A stretch of 64,000 nucleotides of DNA from Brumicola pallidula DSM 14239 = ACAM 615. GTDB lineage: Bacteria; Pseudomonadota; Gammaproteobacteria; Enterobacterales; Alteromonadaceae. The notes under the pieces were generated by a model, which saw only the letters and a program-made list of their open reading frames with translations, was not told where the DNA came from and did no database searches. Both the position numbers and the translations under genes were made by a program. The stretch is from contig NZ_AUAV01000016.1 in assembly GCF_000428905.1 (NCBI RefSeq), positions 90,199 to 154,198 on the forward strand. The letters run 5' to 3'. Positions 28,024 through 36,918 of this stretch are shown here, piece after piece. Within the stretch, counting starts at the first letter, position 1; each line of letters begins with the position of its first letter.

Positions 28024-29511
28024 ATGAGTCATAATGTAGATATTAATAATCGCCCCGATTACGATCATGTCATCCAAGATATTACTGATTATGTACTCAG
28101 TTTTAGTGTCTCTAGCGAAGAAGCTCTCGACACCGCACGAAACTGTTTACTCGATACATTGGGTTGTGGACTGTTGGCTTTGCGCTTTCCTGAATGCACA
28201 AAACACCTTGGACCAATCGTGCAAGACACCCTTGTGCCAAATGGAGCCCGAGTGCCCGGAACATCGCTGTCACTCGATCCGGTAAAAGCCGCGTGGGACA
28301 TCGGCTGTATTATTCGCTGGCTGGATTATAACGATACTTGGTTGGCCGCTGAATGGGGTCATCCATCGGATAATTTAGGTGGGATCCTGGCTGTGGCCGA
28401 TCATTTGTCTCAGGTCAAAATATCCAAGGGCGAACAGCCTCTGATGATGCGAGAAGTGCTTGAAGCCATGGTAATGGCGCACGAAATTCAAGGCGTTATA
28501 GCCCTAGAAAATTCTTTTAATCGTGTTGGTTTATGCCATGTATTGTTAGTACGCGTTGCCTCAACGGCGGTAGTCACTAAGATGATGGGCGGCAACAGAG
28601 AGCAGATCATGGCGGCAATATCTCAAGCTTGGGTCGATGGTTCTGCATTGCGTACCTATCGCCATGCACCAAACGCGGGTTCTCGTAAATCTTGGGCTGC
28701 GGGTGATGCTACCTCACGAGCGGTGCGCTTGGCTGATATGTCAATGCGCGGCGAAATGGGCATACCAAGCGCTTTAACAGCGCCGCAATGGGGTTTTTAC
28801 GACGTCTCTTTTTCGACTACGAACAAAGACCAAGCACTCAAACCTGAGTCTGAACGTGAGTTTTCATTTGCTCAAGCCTACGGCTCTTACGTGATGGAAA
28901 ATATTTTGTTTAAAATTTCATTTCCTGCCGAGTTCCATGCGCAAACTGCAGCCGAAGCTTCAGTTATTTTGCATCCTAAGGTAAAAGCTCGCTTATCAGA
29001 AATACACAAGATTGTAATTCGCACTCACGAGTCAGCTATTCGTATTATTTCAAAAACAGGTTCTCTTGCCAATGCTGCTGACCGCGACCATTGCCTGCAA
29101 TACATGATTGCTGTTCCGTTAGTGTTTGGCAGTTTGACTGCCGAACATTATGAGGACAGTTTTCATGATGCCAATCCGATTATCGATGAACTGCGAGAAA
29201 AAATGGAAATTCTCGAAGATAAACGTTTCACAGCAGAGTATTTAGAAGCAGATAAACGCTCTATTGCAAATGCTATTCAGGTTTTCTTTAAAGATGGCAG
29301 CAGCACAAAAGAGGTGGTTATAGAATATCCTGTGGGGCATCGCCGTCGCCGCGAAGAGGGCATTCCGCTGTTAGAGCAAAAATTCAAAGCTAACTTAGCA
29401 TCACGTTTTCCAAATCAGCAGTGCCAAACTATTTTTACTCTTTGTAAAAATCAAGCCATGCTAGAAAGCACACCAGTAAATCGGTTTATGGATTTATTTG
29501 TTATAGCTTGA
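28024..29511 (+). CDS. prpD: 2-methylcitrate dehydratase, MmgE/PrpD family
   Basis: This 495-residue protein matches PrpD throughout. It has the N-terminal helical domain with [12 protein letters not shown], the RWLDYNDTW and HPSDNLG motifs, and the [15 protein letters not shown] segment. PrpD dehydrates 2-methylcitrate in the propionate-degrading methylcitrate cycle. prpB, prpC and acnD are absent here, so it is an isolated gene. A PrpE-type CoA ligase lies 15 kb away. AAAGAGGA lies upstream of the ATG. Confidence 0.9.
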   Translation: MSHNVDINNRPDYDHVIQDITDYVLSFSVSSEEALDTARNCLLDTLGCGLLALRFPECTKHLGPIVQDTLVPNGARVPGTSLSLDPVKAAWDIGCIIRWLDYNDTWLAAEWGHPSDNLGGILAVADHLSQVKISKGEQPLMMREVLEAMVMAHEIQGVIALENSFNRVGLCHVLLVRVASTAVVTKMMGGNREQIMAAISQAWVDGSALRTYRHAPNAGSRKSWAAGDATSRAVRLADMSMRGEMGIPSALTAPQWGFYDVSFSTTNKDQALKPESEREFSFAQAYGSYVMENILFKISFPAEFHAQTAAEASVILHPKVKARLSEIHKIVIRTHESAIRIISKTGSLANAADRDHCLQYMIAVPLVFGSLTAEHYEDSFHDANPIIDELREKMEILEDKRFTAEYLEADKRSIANAIQVFFKDGSSTKEVVIEYPVGHRRRREEGIPLLEQKFKANLASRFPNQQCQTIFTLCKNQAMLESTPVNRFMDLFVIA

Positions 29512-29598
29512 GTTTGCCAAATAAGTTGGTGATTAATGTCTTAGTTCATGAGGGTTTTGGAACTGCATGTCACAAAAAATGCCTGGTTTTTGCAATTC

Positions 29599-29622
29599 GT
29601 TGACGACAACTTAGTCGTCAAC
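29599..29622. terminator. Perfect hairpin after prpD
   Basis: GTTGACGAC and GTCGTCAAC form a 9-base stem with a 6-base loop, 88 bases after the prpD stop. A T5 run follows only ten bases later. It may be a weak terminator of prpD or a separate regulatory hairpin in the 580-base gap before proteorhodopsin. Confidence 0.45.
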
Positions 29623-29997
29623 TGCTGGTAGATTTTTATGTTGTAAAGAGGATTGGACAATTTTCTAGATCCATTAATTATTATCATCGGTCTTACTTTG
29701 TTTTCTTCGAGGATATGCTCTTGAAGATTTAACCAACGTGGCGCATAGTAGAGAAATGCCGTTTTTAAACGTGACTAATGTGTTAGGTTGCGGCATGTTT
29801 ACATTATCTTTTTTAAATTTTAATGGGGGTAATTATTTTATTAAGTAAAATGCAAATGTTGATGCGAAGCCCGCAATTCATGGTGGTTTCTACATTATGA
29901 TAATGCAAATTTTGTGGGGCGTAATTTTATATGTACACAAAATAGTAAAGTAAATTTCAAAATATGAAATAAATTATAAACTAAATCCGTGAGTCTC

Positions 29998-30055
29998 AGT
30001 ACTAAGCATGTTACCAATTTACAAGTTGGTAACAATGTTGTAAAAAAGTACTAAG
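29998..30055 (+). promoter_or_regulatory. Palindrome flanked by direct repeats upstream of proteorhodopsin
   Basis: GTTACCAA (30,010-30,017) and TTGGTAAC (30,026-30,033) form a perfect 8-base inverted repeat. AGTACTAAG occurs on either side at 29,998 and 30,047, exactly 49 bases apart. The pattern lies 38-95 bases upstream of the pump start and looks like an operator. The binding protein is not known. Confidence 0.55.
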
Positions 30056-30092
30056 AACCACACATTTCTTTAATAACAATAAGAGAAACACT

Positions 30093-30920
30093 ATGACAAC
30101 TAACAATGCTTACACCAAAGCAAAAGGCTTTTCATTAAGCCGCACTAGTGTCAGTTTAAAAATGATCGTTACTGCATTATTTTTATTCGCGCTACCAAGT
30201 TTTGCTCATGCCGCTGCTAATTTGGCTGCTGACGATTTTGTCGGTATTTCATTTTGGATCATTTCAATGGCGTTAATGGCGTCGACTGTCTTTTTCCTTT
30301 GGGAAACACAAGGTGTTTCTGCAAAATGGAAAACCTCCCTCGTCGTATCCGCTCTTGTAACTTTCATCGCGGCTGTTCACTATTTCTATATGCGTGACGT
30401 ATGGGTAGCTACGCAAACTACGCCTACGGTATATCGATATATAGATTGGTTACTCACAGTGCCATTATTGATGATTGAATTCTATCTGATACTACGCGCT
30501 ATTGGCGTTGCATCACCTGGTATATTTTGGCGTTTGCTACTTGGTACGCTAGTTATGTTGATACCAGGGTACATGGCAGAAGCTGGTTATATCAATATCA
30601 CAGTAGGATTCGTTATAGGTATGCTAGGTTGGTTCTACATTCTATATGAAATCTTTTATGGAGCAGCCGGCAAAGCAGCAGAAACTGTCACCAGCGAAGC
30701 GGTCAAATTTGCATATAACGCTATGCGTTGGGTCGTAACGGTAGGTTGGGCAATCTATCCTATTGGTTATGTATTAGGATATATGACAGGAACAGCTGAT
30801 CAAGAGTCTCTAAACATCATTTACAACTTAGCCGATTTCGTTAACAAAATCGCATTCGGTCTATTAATATGGTACGCGGCAACTAGCGAAAGCCAGCCAA
30901 TGAGTGTAAAACAAAGCTGA
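30093..30920 (+). CDS. Proteorhodopsin, green-type, light-driven proton pump
   Basis: This is a 275-residue, seven-helix retinal protein. A cleavable signal (cut near FAHA-A, residue 40) precedes the helices. Numbering is offset +21 from the classic SAR86 pump. H96 (H75), R115 (R94), D118 acceptor (D97), E129 donor (E108), D248 (D227) and Schiff-base K252 (K231) are all present. Position 126 (105 in SAR86) is Leu, so absorbance is green rather than blue. All residues needed for proton pumping are intact. AAGAGA lies before the ATG. A 14-bp hairpin follows, then the genes that make its chromophore. It would feed the proton gradient under light. Confidence 0.97.
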   Translation: MTTNNAYTKAKGFSLSRTSVSLKMIVTALFLFALPSFAHAAANLAADDFVGISFWIISMALMASTVFFLWETQGVSAKWKTSLVVSALVTFIAAVHYFYMRDVWVATQTTPTVYRYIDWLLTVPLLMIEFYLILRAIGVASPGIFWRLLLGTLVMLIPGYMAEAGYINITVGFVIGMLGWFYILYEIFYGAAGKAAETVTSEAVKFAYNAMRWVVTVGWAIYPIGYVLGYMTGTADQESLNIIYNLADFVNKIAFGLLIWYAATSESQPMSVKQS

Positions 30921-30950
30921 ATATAAACGTATATTTTTTAATGTACTGGT

Positions 30951-30990
30951 GAGTCTGTAGTCACTATAACGGTGACTGCAGGCTCCTTTT
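30951..30990 (+). terminator. Terminator/attenuator between proteorhodopsin and crtE
   Basis: A 14-base-pair stem (GAGTCTGTAGTCAC with GTGACTGCAGGCTC, two G-T pairs) has a 7-base loop, then CTTTT. It lies 30 bases after the pump stop and 18 before the crtE ATG. It should end most transcripts after the pump gene and lower expression of the chromophore genes. This is inferred from structure alone. Confidence 0.8.
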
Positions 30991-31008
30991 AACATACGGC
31001 CAACATTC

Positions 31009-31866
31009 ATGAATCAAACTTACGCAAATCCTAATTTTGACTCGTCTGTCTTACTTGAACAGTGCGAAAACCATATGCTTGGTTTCATAAAAGACAACGA
31101 ACCTTCTCGCTTCCATTTAGCTAGTGGCGGCAGTCGAACGCGTGCAAAACTGTGTATTGATGCAGGAACGGCGCTTCAACTCCCCACATCTTCCATCATC
31201 GCTTTAGCTGGTGCGGTAGAATTACTTCACAATGCGTCGTTGGTGCACGACGATCTGCAAGACCAAGAAAGTACTCGACGAGGTCGAGCGGCAATATGGA
31301 AAAAATACGGTAAAGCACATGCCATCTGTGCCGGCGATGTTATGATTTCAGCCGCATTTGCTTCACTTGCACATGTCGGTTCAATTCCTTCATTATCTGC
31401 ACTCCTAATCCATACGAATGAAGCGGTCGCGATGACCGTTCGGGGTCAGTCACGAGACCTAGATGCAAACAACGACATAACTGAGCAAGATTACGAAGAT
31501 ATTGCAGCAATGAAATCGGGTCCATTAATTCGCCTCGCCCTGGAGCTGCCGCTGTTAATGGCAGGTTTTGATAAATACATATCCAATGCAAAATTTGCTT
31601 TAAGTCGATTTTCAATTGCTTATCAAATACTAGATGACTTAGACGACTGGCAGCAAGACGCGCAGCGCAATCAACTTAATTTAGTTAATTTAATTGCGGC
31701 TAAAAGCTCGATACAAGAGGCTATAACGATATCTAAAAATCGTGCCCAATATTTACTGAAACAGTGCGAAAAAGAATTGGCACTACTTCCCGCAAACTGC
31801 GCAAGTTCGTTTATCCGCGCATCCAAAAGTTTGCTTGCAAAAACAACAGGTACTACAAATGAATAA
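31009..31866 (+). CDS. crtE: Geranylgeranyl diphosphate synthase
   Basis: This 285-residue polyprenyl synthase supplies GGPP for carotenoid synthesis. The first aspartate motif is DDLQD (HDDLQDQESTRRG) and the second is DDLDD. GGSRTRAKL matches the substrate-binding block. It is first in the overlapping crtE-I-B-Y-blh series and follows the pump after a terminator-like hairpin. A short and less charged C-terminus fits bacterial CrtE proteins. Product chain length is assigned by context. Confidence 0.9.
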   Translation: MNQTYANPNFDSSVLLEQCENHMLGFIKDNEPSRFHLASGGSRTRAKLCIDAGTALQLPTSSIIALAGAVELLHNASLVHDDLQDQESTRRGRAAIWKKYGKAHAICAGDVMISAAFASLAHVGSIPSLSALLIHTNEAVAMTVRGQSRDLDANNDITEQDYEDIAAMKSGPLIRLALELPLLMAGFDKYISNAKFALSRFSIAYQILDDLDDWQQDAQRNQLNLVNLIAAKSSIQEAITISKNRAQYLLKQCEKELALLPANCASSFIRASKSLLAKTTGTTNE

Positions 31867-33331
31867 AGCAGTTGTCATCGGGGCTGGACTCGGCGGTATT
31901 GCCTCTGCGCTGCGTTTAAGAGCAAAAGGCTACGACGTAGTCATTATTGACCAAAGGGAAAGGTTAGGCGGGCGAGCGCAGCAATTCAATAAAGAAGGCT
32001 TTATTTTTGATGCAGGGCCTACAGTAATAACTGCGCCGTTTTTACTCGAAGAGTTATTTTCACTTTTCGATAAGCAAATGTCTGATTACATCGACCTTGT
32101 GCCAGTTGAACCATGGTATCGCTTTGTTTACTCGGATGGGACGCATTTTGATTATGGCGGAACAATTGAAGATACACTTGAGCGTATTGAACAAATTGAG
32201 CCGGATGACCAAGCCGGATATTTGGCTCTTTTAGCGCAATCAGAAGCAATATTTGATGTCGGATTCACGCAGCTAGCGGACAAGCCATTTCATAAAATTT
32301 CAACCATGCTTGCTCAAGTGCCAGCGCTTATCAAGCTTAAATGCTACCGAACCGTTTGGCAGATGGTCAGCGCTTACTTGAAAAGCGACAAGCTTAGGCA
32401 GGCTTTTTCAATCCAGCCATTACTTGTCGGTGGTAATCCTTTTGCTACTACCAGTATTTATAGTTTGATACATTACCTTGAGCGCAAATGGGGTGTTCAC
32501 TTTGCTATGGGCGGCACCGGGGCACTGGTCGACGGTCTTGAAAAACTGATGAAAGAGCAAGGCATTGAAATTATGCTAAACACCCAAGTGACCGATTTAA
32601 CGATTCTGGATAATCAGGTTACTGAGGTGCATACCAACGCTGGCAAACTTGCATGTGACAAGGTGATTTCAAATATAGATCCTAAATATCTGTATAGAAA
32701 CTTAATACCGAGCAAGCATCAAAAGTTAAGTGCGAAAATCAAAACCAAGCACAGTTCACTCTCGATGGGGCTATTTGTATTGCATTTTGGTACTACCAAA
32801 CAATATCCCGATATTGTGCATCACACTATATGGTTAGGTAAGCGATATGAGGATCTGTTGAGTGATATTTTTGATAAAAAGATATTGGCTGACGACTTTT
32901 CATTATATCTGCATCGTCCGACAGCGACAGACCCTAGTATGGCACCACAAGGATGCGATTCATTTTATGTGCTGGCGCCAGTGCCGAATAATCTTTCTGG
33001 CATTGATTGGTCAGTACAAGAGAAGGACTACGGAGATCGCATCATAGCCGCACTAGAAAAGACCATTATGCCCGGTTTGTCATCGCATATCGTGCATCGG
33101 TTCGCTAAAACTCCTAAAGACTTTGAACATGACTTTAGTAGCGTCGAGGGCAGTGGTTTTTCTATTGCTCCTTCGTTTCAACAATCTGCTTGGTTTAGAT
33201 TTCATAATCGCGCTGAAGGTCCTGGTAATTTATTTTTATGCGGTGCCGGCACTCATCCCGGAGCAGGCGTCCCAGGAGTGTTATCTTCGGCCAAAGTGGT
33301 TGACCGACTAATCGATCCCGTCGATGCATAG
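31859..33331 (+). CDS. crtI: Phytoene desaturase
   Basis: This 490-residue FAD enzyme turns phytoene into lycopene. The dinucleotide-binding motif GAGLGGIASALRL (6-18), ERLGGRAQQF and the C-terminal GAGTHPGAGVPG block are the CrtI signature. A longer frame begins at 31,835, but the ATG at 31,859 overlaps the crtE stop by 8 bases. That gives coupled translation and leaves the FAD motif at the proper distance. Confidence 0.95.
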   Translation: MNKAVVIGAGLGGIASALRLRAKGYDVVIIDQRERLGGRAQQFNKEGFIFDAGPTVITAPFLLEELFSLFDKQMSDYIDLVPVEPWYRFVYSDGTHFDYGGTIEDTLERIEQIEPDDQAGYLALLAQSEAIFDVGFTQLADKPFHKISTMLAQVPALIKLKCYRTVWQMVSAYLKSDKLRQAFSIQPLLVGGNPFATTSIYSLIHYLERKWGVHFAMGGTGALVDGLEKLMKEQGIEIMLNTQVTDLTILDNQVTEVHTNAGKLACDKVISNIDPKYLYRNLIPSKHQKLSAKIKTKHSSLSMGLFVLHFGTTKQYPDIVHHTIWLGKRYEDLLSDIFDKKILADDFSLYLHRPTATDPSMAPQGCDSFYVLAPVPNNLSGIDWSVQEKDYGDRIIAALEKTIMPGLSSHIVHRFAKTPKDFEHDFSSVEGSGFSIAPSFQQSAWFRFHNRAEGPGNLFLCGAGTHPGAGVPGVLSSAKVVDRLIDPVDA

Positions 33332-33346
33332 ACCAGCGAGGACATC

Positions 33347-34243
33347 ATGCAGGACAATCCTACAACGCTATTAAAAAAGCATGGCAAATCGTTTAATTTT
33401 GCACGTTTTTTTTTAGGTTCAAAAACCGGTATTGCGGCGGCTCGCCTATATCGGTTTTGCCGTATTGTTGACGACATTGCGGACGAAAATGAAGATAAGG
33501 TAGAAGCCGCAGCGCAGCTCAAGCTATTAAAACAACAGATTATTCAAAATCACAAAACGGATCCTACCGTTGGTGATTTTCTTATGCTTTGTTCAGAGTA
33601 TGGTATCGACCGAGAGCATGGCATTACGCTTATCGAAGGGGTGAGTCAGGATTTAATTCCCTTGGCGCTGACCAGCGATGAGATGCTCATTCAATATGCC
33701 TATCGAGTAGCTGGCGTGGTTGGCTTGATGATGGCGCCTATTCTTGGTGCGCAAAAATCGGGTCATTCTTTTGCGGTTGACTTAGGTATTGGTATGCAAC
33801 TGACCAATATTGCTCGAGATGTAATGGAAGATGCCAAAATGCAGCGCCGATATATCCCTCAAGACTGGGTTAAGGGTTTATCTGCAGCGCAAATTACAAA
33901 AAGTGAAATAGCCGAAAGAGCGGTTGTTCAAAAAGCCATTCAAAGACTGCTGCAACTGGCTGAAACGTATTATCAGAGTGGTTTAGCGGGTTTGTATTAT
34001 TTGCCGCCACGTAATCGACGTGCCATCGCCGTAGCGGCTTTTGTTTACCGTGACATTGGTCGTAAACTTCTCAATAACGATTGTATTTATTGGCAAGGAA
34101 GAGTGATGGTGCCTACTTCAAAAAAACTACTGTTAGCCAGTCAGGCGCTATGGCAGTTAACTAGCTCAAAACTAGCGCACACCGATTGTGTGCATGCTAG
34201 CGAGTTGCATTTGCATTTAACTGCACAGATGCAGACCAAGTGA
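33347..34243 (+). CDS. crtB: Phytoene synthase
   Basis: This 298-residue protein joins two GGPP to phytoene. Squalene/phytoene synthase motifs RIVDDIADE and NIARDVMEDAKMQRRYIP are clear. It starts 15 bases after crtI, and its stop overlaps the crtY GTG start by four bases (GTGA). These overlaps indicate one transcript through the pathway. Confidence 0.95.
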   Translation: MQDNPTTLLKKHGKSFNFARFFLGSKTGIAAARLYRFCRIVDDIADENEDKVEAAAQLKLLKQQIIQNHKTDPTVGDFLMLCSEYGIDREHGITLIEGVSQDLIPLALTSDEMLIQYAYRVAGVVGLMMAPILGAQKSGHSFAVDLGIGMQLTNIARDVMEDAKMQRRYIPQDWVKGLSAAQITKSEIAERAVVQKAIQRLLQLAETYYQSGLAGLYYLPPRNRRAIAVAAFVYRDIGRKLLNNDCIYWQGRVMVPTSKKLLLASQALWQLTSSKLAHTDCVHASELHLHLTAQMQTK

Positions 34244-35448
34244 CTCAGTTATCAACCAAACAAAGTGAGGTTGATTTAATCATTATAGGGGCCGGGGCAG
34301 CTGGTTTATCATTGTTGCTAGCATTAGACGCTGCAAACTTTGCAGGAAAGATAGTTGTGCTTGAAAGTAAGCAAGGCCCTCAGAACGATAAAATGTGGAG
34401 TTTTTGGCATGTTACTGAGGCTGTTCGTAGCAGCGAAAGAGGAAATAATTTACCCGCTTATATTGAAGCCATTTTAACTCATAAGTGGCAAAACTGGAGT
34501 CTATCCGCTGACGGAAGCGAGTATTTAATGCACGATACTCTCTTTCAATACTGCTGCCTTAGGTCGGAGTCGTTAAGCGCGCTTGCGCTGGAGAGAACCG
34601 CTGCCAAAGAGAATTTGCATATTCGCTTTGATACTCACGTTGGTTCAATAACTGCCGCAGGATCTGCGGCTATTGTAACGACGCACACAGAACAACTGTT
34701 GGCTAAGCAAGTGGTTGATACAAGACCGCCGCCCCTACAGAGCCAGCATGAAGGCCTTATCCAGTGTTTTTATGGTGAAGAAATTATGTGTGAGGCAGAT
34801 ATATTTCAGCCTTCTACGGTCAAATTGATGCATCAGCTAAGCCATTCAGAACTGGGTATTGAATTTATTTATATCCTGCCTTTTAGCACCAAGCATGCGC
34901 TCGTAGAATTTACCTGCTTTAGTTTAGTTCCTATCGCGGCGTCTGTTTTAAAAGCACGCTTAACTGACGCCCTATATAAAGTGGTAAAGCAACATCCCTA
35001 TACCGTACAACGCACCGAATGCGCAGCCTTACCAATGTATTTAGTCAACCAAAATTCACAACATCAAAAGCCAGCTATAATTTATGCTGGGATCGCGGGC
35101 GGTGCGATGCGAGCCTCAACTGGATATAGTTTTATTGGAAGCCAAAAATGGGCCAAACAAAGTGCACATGATTTAATTAAAACGGGTACGATATCGGTGA
35201 ATACGCCCATTCCTGCTATCTATCAAATGATGGATAAACTGATGCTCAGCGTGTTAAGAGATGATATGAAAGTGGGTATTACAATTTTTGTACAACTTTT
35301 TAAGACTGTTCCAGCACAGCGATTCGTGCGCTTTATGTCAGAGAAGGCGACGTTTATCGATTTTATTTGTATTATTTGGGCAATGCCCAAAAAGCCTTTT
35401 TTACGCGCTTTATTTCGACGTGTGAGGGTTAACATAAAAGATGGGTAA
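34240..35448 (+). CDS. crtY: Lycopene beta-cyclase
   Basis: This 402-residue flavoprotein-like cyclase forms beta-carotene from lycopene. N-terminal GAGAAGLSLLLAL, the WSFWHVTE segment and IYAGIAGGAMRASTGYSF match the CrtY family. GTG is used as start and overlaps the crtB stop (GTGA). The stop overlaps the blh start by 8 bases. No hydroxylase (crtZ) follows, so beta-carotene is the end point before cleavage. Confidence 0.92.
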   Translation: MTQLSTKQSEVDLIIIGAGAAGLSLLLALDAANFAGKIVVLESKQGPQNDKMWSFWHVTEAVRSSERGNNLPAYIEAILTHKWQNWSLSADGSEYLMHDTLFQYCCLRSESLSALALERTAAKENLHIRFDTHVGSITAAGSAAIVTTHTEQLLAKQVVDTRPPPLQSQHEGLIQCFYGEEIMCEADIFQPSTVKLMHQLSHSELGIEFIYILPFSTKHALVEFTCFSLVPIAASVLKARLTDALYKVVKQHPYTVQRTECAALPMYLVNQNSQHQKPAIIYAGIAGGAMRASTGYSFIGSQKWAKQSAHDLIKTGTISVNTPIPAIYQMMDKLMLSVLRDDMKVGITIFVQLFKTVPAQRFVRFMSEKATFIDFICIIWAMPKKPFLRALFRRVRVNIKDG

Positions 35449-36310
35449 ATTACGCTTCACGCAAATCTATTTGGCCACACTCGGACTCTCAGCATTTGCT
35501 ATGCTGCTGAATATTGAGTTATCGAATGTCGCCGGAATAGCAGCCTTAGCGATTGCAGTGGTTATTTTAGGTTTACCTCATGGGGCATTAGACTTTGCCG
35601 TTGCTAAATCGTTAAATTACGTTACTGGTGTTCGCACTGCGTGCAGCTTTCTAGCTATTTATACTGCAGTGGCAGGGGCCTCTATTGTTTTTTGGATTGC
35701 CCTACCAGGCACTGCATTATCTCTGTTTTTAGGTATTTCTATTTTTCACTTTGCAGCCGACTGGCGAACGACGATGCCGTTGTATGCGCGCATTTGCTTA
35801 TCGGCCATGTTGCTCTGTGGTCCTTCCATTGTGAATAGCGCTGTAGTGCTAACTCTTTTCACCGCATTATTTGTGAGTAGTGACGTCGCTGCTTGGATTA
35901 TTCAAGCGATGCAAATGATTTTCGCCGCGGCTTTTTTAGGTTTTTTATACTTTGTGATTGCGGCTGTTGCTAGTAAAAATATAAAAAGTGGATGGCAAGT
36001 AACAGAGTGGATTGCGCTGGTAACAAGCAGCATAGTGCTTACCCCGTTGCTTCATTTTGCGCTCTATTTTTGCGTATTGCATTCGCCGAAGCATTTGTTT
36101 GATGTCAGTCAAATGCTAAGGGTGAGCTTGGTAAAAGTAATTGTTATCAGTCTACCTTTTGTATTTCTTACGTTACTTTTCGCTTGGGTACTTTTCGAAA
36201 CGGGAGCAAGCGATGCTTTGGATACCGACTTATTACGCTGGATCTTTATTGGCTTGTTCGGCTTAACGATGTCGCATATGCTGCTAATTCATTTGTGGCA
36301 TCGCGCCTAG
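35441..36310 (+). CDS. blh: Beta-carotene 15,15'-dioxygenase (Brp/Blh family)
   Basis: This 289-residue integral membrane enzyme cleaves beta-carotene to two retinals for the proton pump. Conserved histidine motifs LPHGALDF, FHFAADW and LHSPKHLFD are visible among about eight membrane segments, with HLWH at the C-terminus. Its start overlaps crtY by 8 bases. Its last 27 bases overlap the end of convergent idi. Confidence 0.92.
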   Translation: MGKLRFTQIYLATLGLSAFAMLLNIELSNVAGIAALAIAVVILGLPHGALDFAVAKSLNYVTGVRTACSFLAIYTAVAGASIVFWIALPGTALSLFLGISIFHFAADWRTTMPLYARICLSAMLLCGPSIVNSAVVLTLFTALFVSSDVAAWIIQAMQMIFAAAFLGFLYFVIAAVASKNIKSGWQVTEWIALVTSSIVLTPLLHFALYFCVLHSPKHLFDVSQMLRVSLVKVIVISLPFVFLTLLFAWVLFETGASDALDTDLLRWIFIGLFGLTMSHMLLIHLWHRA

Positions 36311-36868
36311 TAGCGCCTTTGAAACCGTAATGTTCGCGCGGGCAAACGCAAATACTTGCGCAAACCACGCTGTAAAAATCTCGGGATTACTGTTTAGTTG
36401 ATTTTCAATTTCGTTTTCTTTCCACCAACGCGCCTCCATCACCTCATCAGTATTGTTCTGCCACTGCAATTCAGTCACCTCAGACACGAGTATGTGGTCG
36501 AACTCGTGCTCAATTAGACTGTTATCAAGATGGTGCTTATAACGTATTTTGCCAACTGTCGATAAGTTCAAGGGGGCTTGTATACCTAGTTCTTCAGATA
36601 CTCGTCTTTGTGCAGCATTATTGATTGTTTCGTTTGGCAGGGGGTGCGAACAACAGGTATTTGCCCACAGTCCACCGCTGTGATATTTGTGCAGAGCTCT
36701 GCGTTGCAGCAGATACTCAATACGGCCTCGTTTCCGGCGAATAATCATGACTGAAAAAGCCAAATGTAAGTCGCCACGAATATGCGCAGTCATTTTATCT
36801 ACGTATCCGGTAATATTGCCGTTGACGTCGACTAGTGGTACTAAAATCACGTTATCTTTTTTTCTCAT
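36284..36868 (-). CDS. idi: Isopentenyl-diphosphate delta-isomerase, type 1
   Basis: This 194-residue Nudix-fold isomerase interconverts IPP and DMAPP and balances precursors for CrtE. The active-site Cys (ANTCCSHP) and the metal/acid segment EHEFDHIL are present. It is convergent with blh and shares 27 bases of coding sequence with it on the opposite strand. It closes the retinal pathway on a separate transcript. No strong ribosome site was found. Confidence 0.92.
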   Translation of the reverse strand: MRKKDNVILVPLVDVNGNITGYVDKMTAHIRGDLHLAFSVMIIRRKRGRIEYLLQRRALHKYHSGGLWANTCCSHPLPNETINNAAQRRVSEELGIQAPLNLSTVGKIRYKHHLDNSLIEHEFDHILVSEVTELQWQNNTDEVMEARWWKENEIENQLNSNPEIFTAWFAQVFAFARANITVSKALLGAMPQMN

Positions 36869-36918
36869 GTCATTTTAACCACTATGGTCATAAAAAGGAT
36901 CATTAACACCAGTATAAA

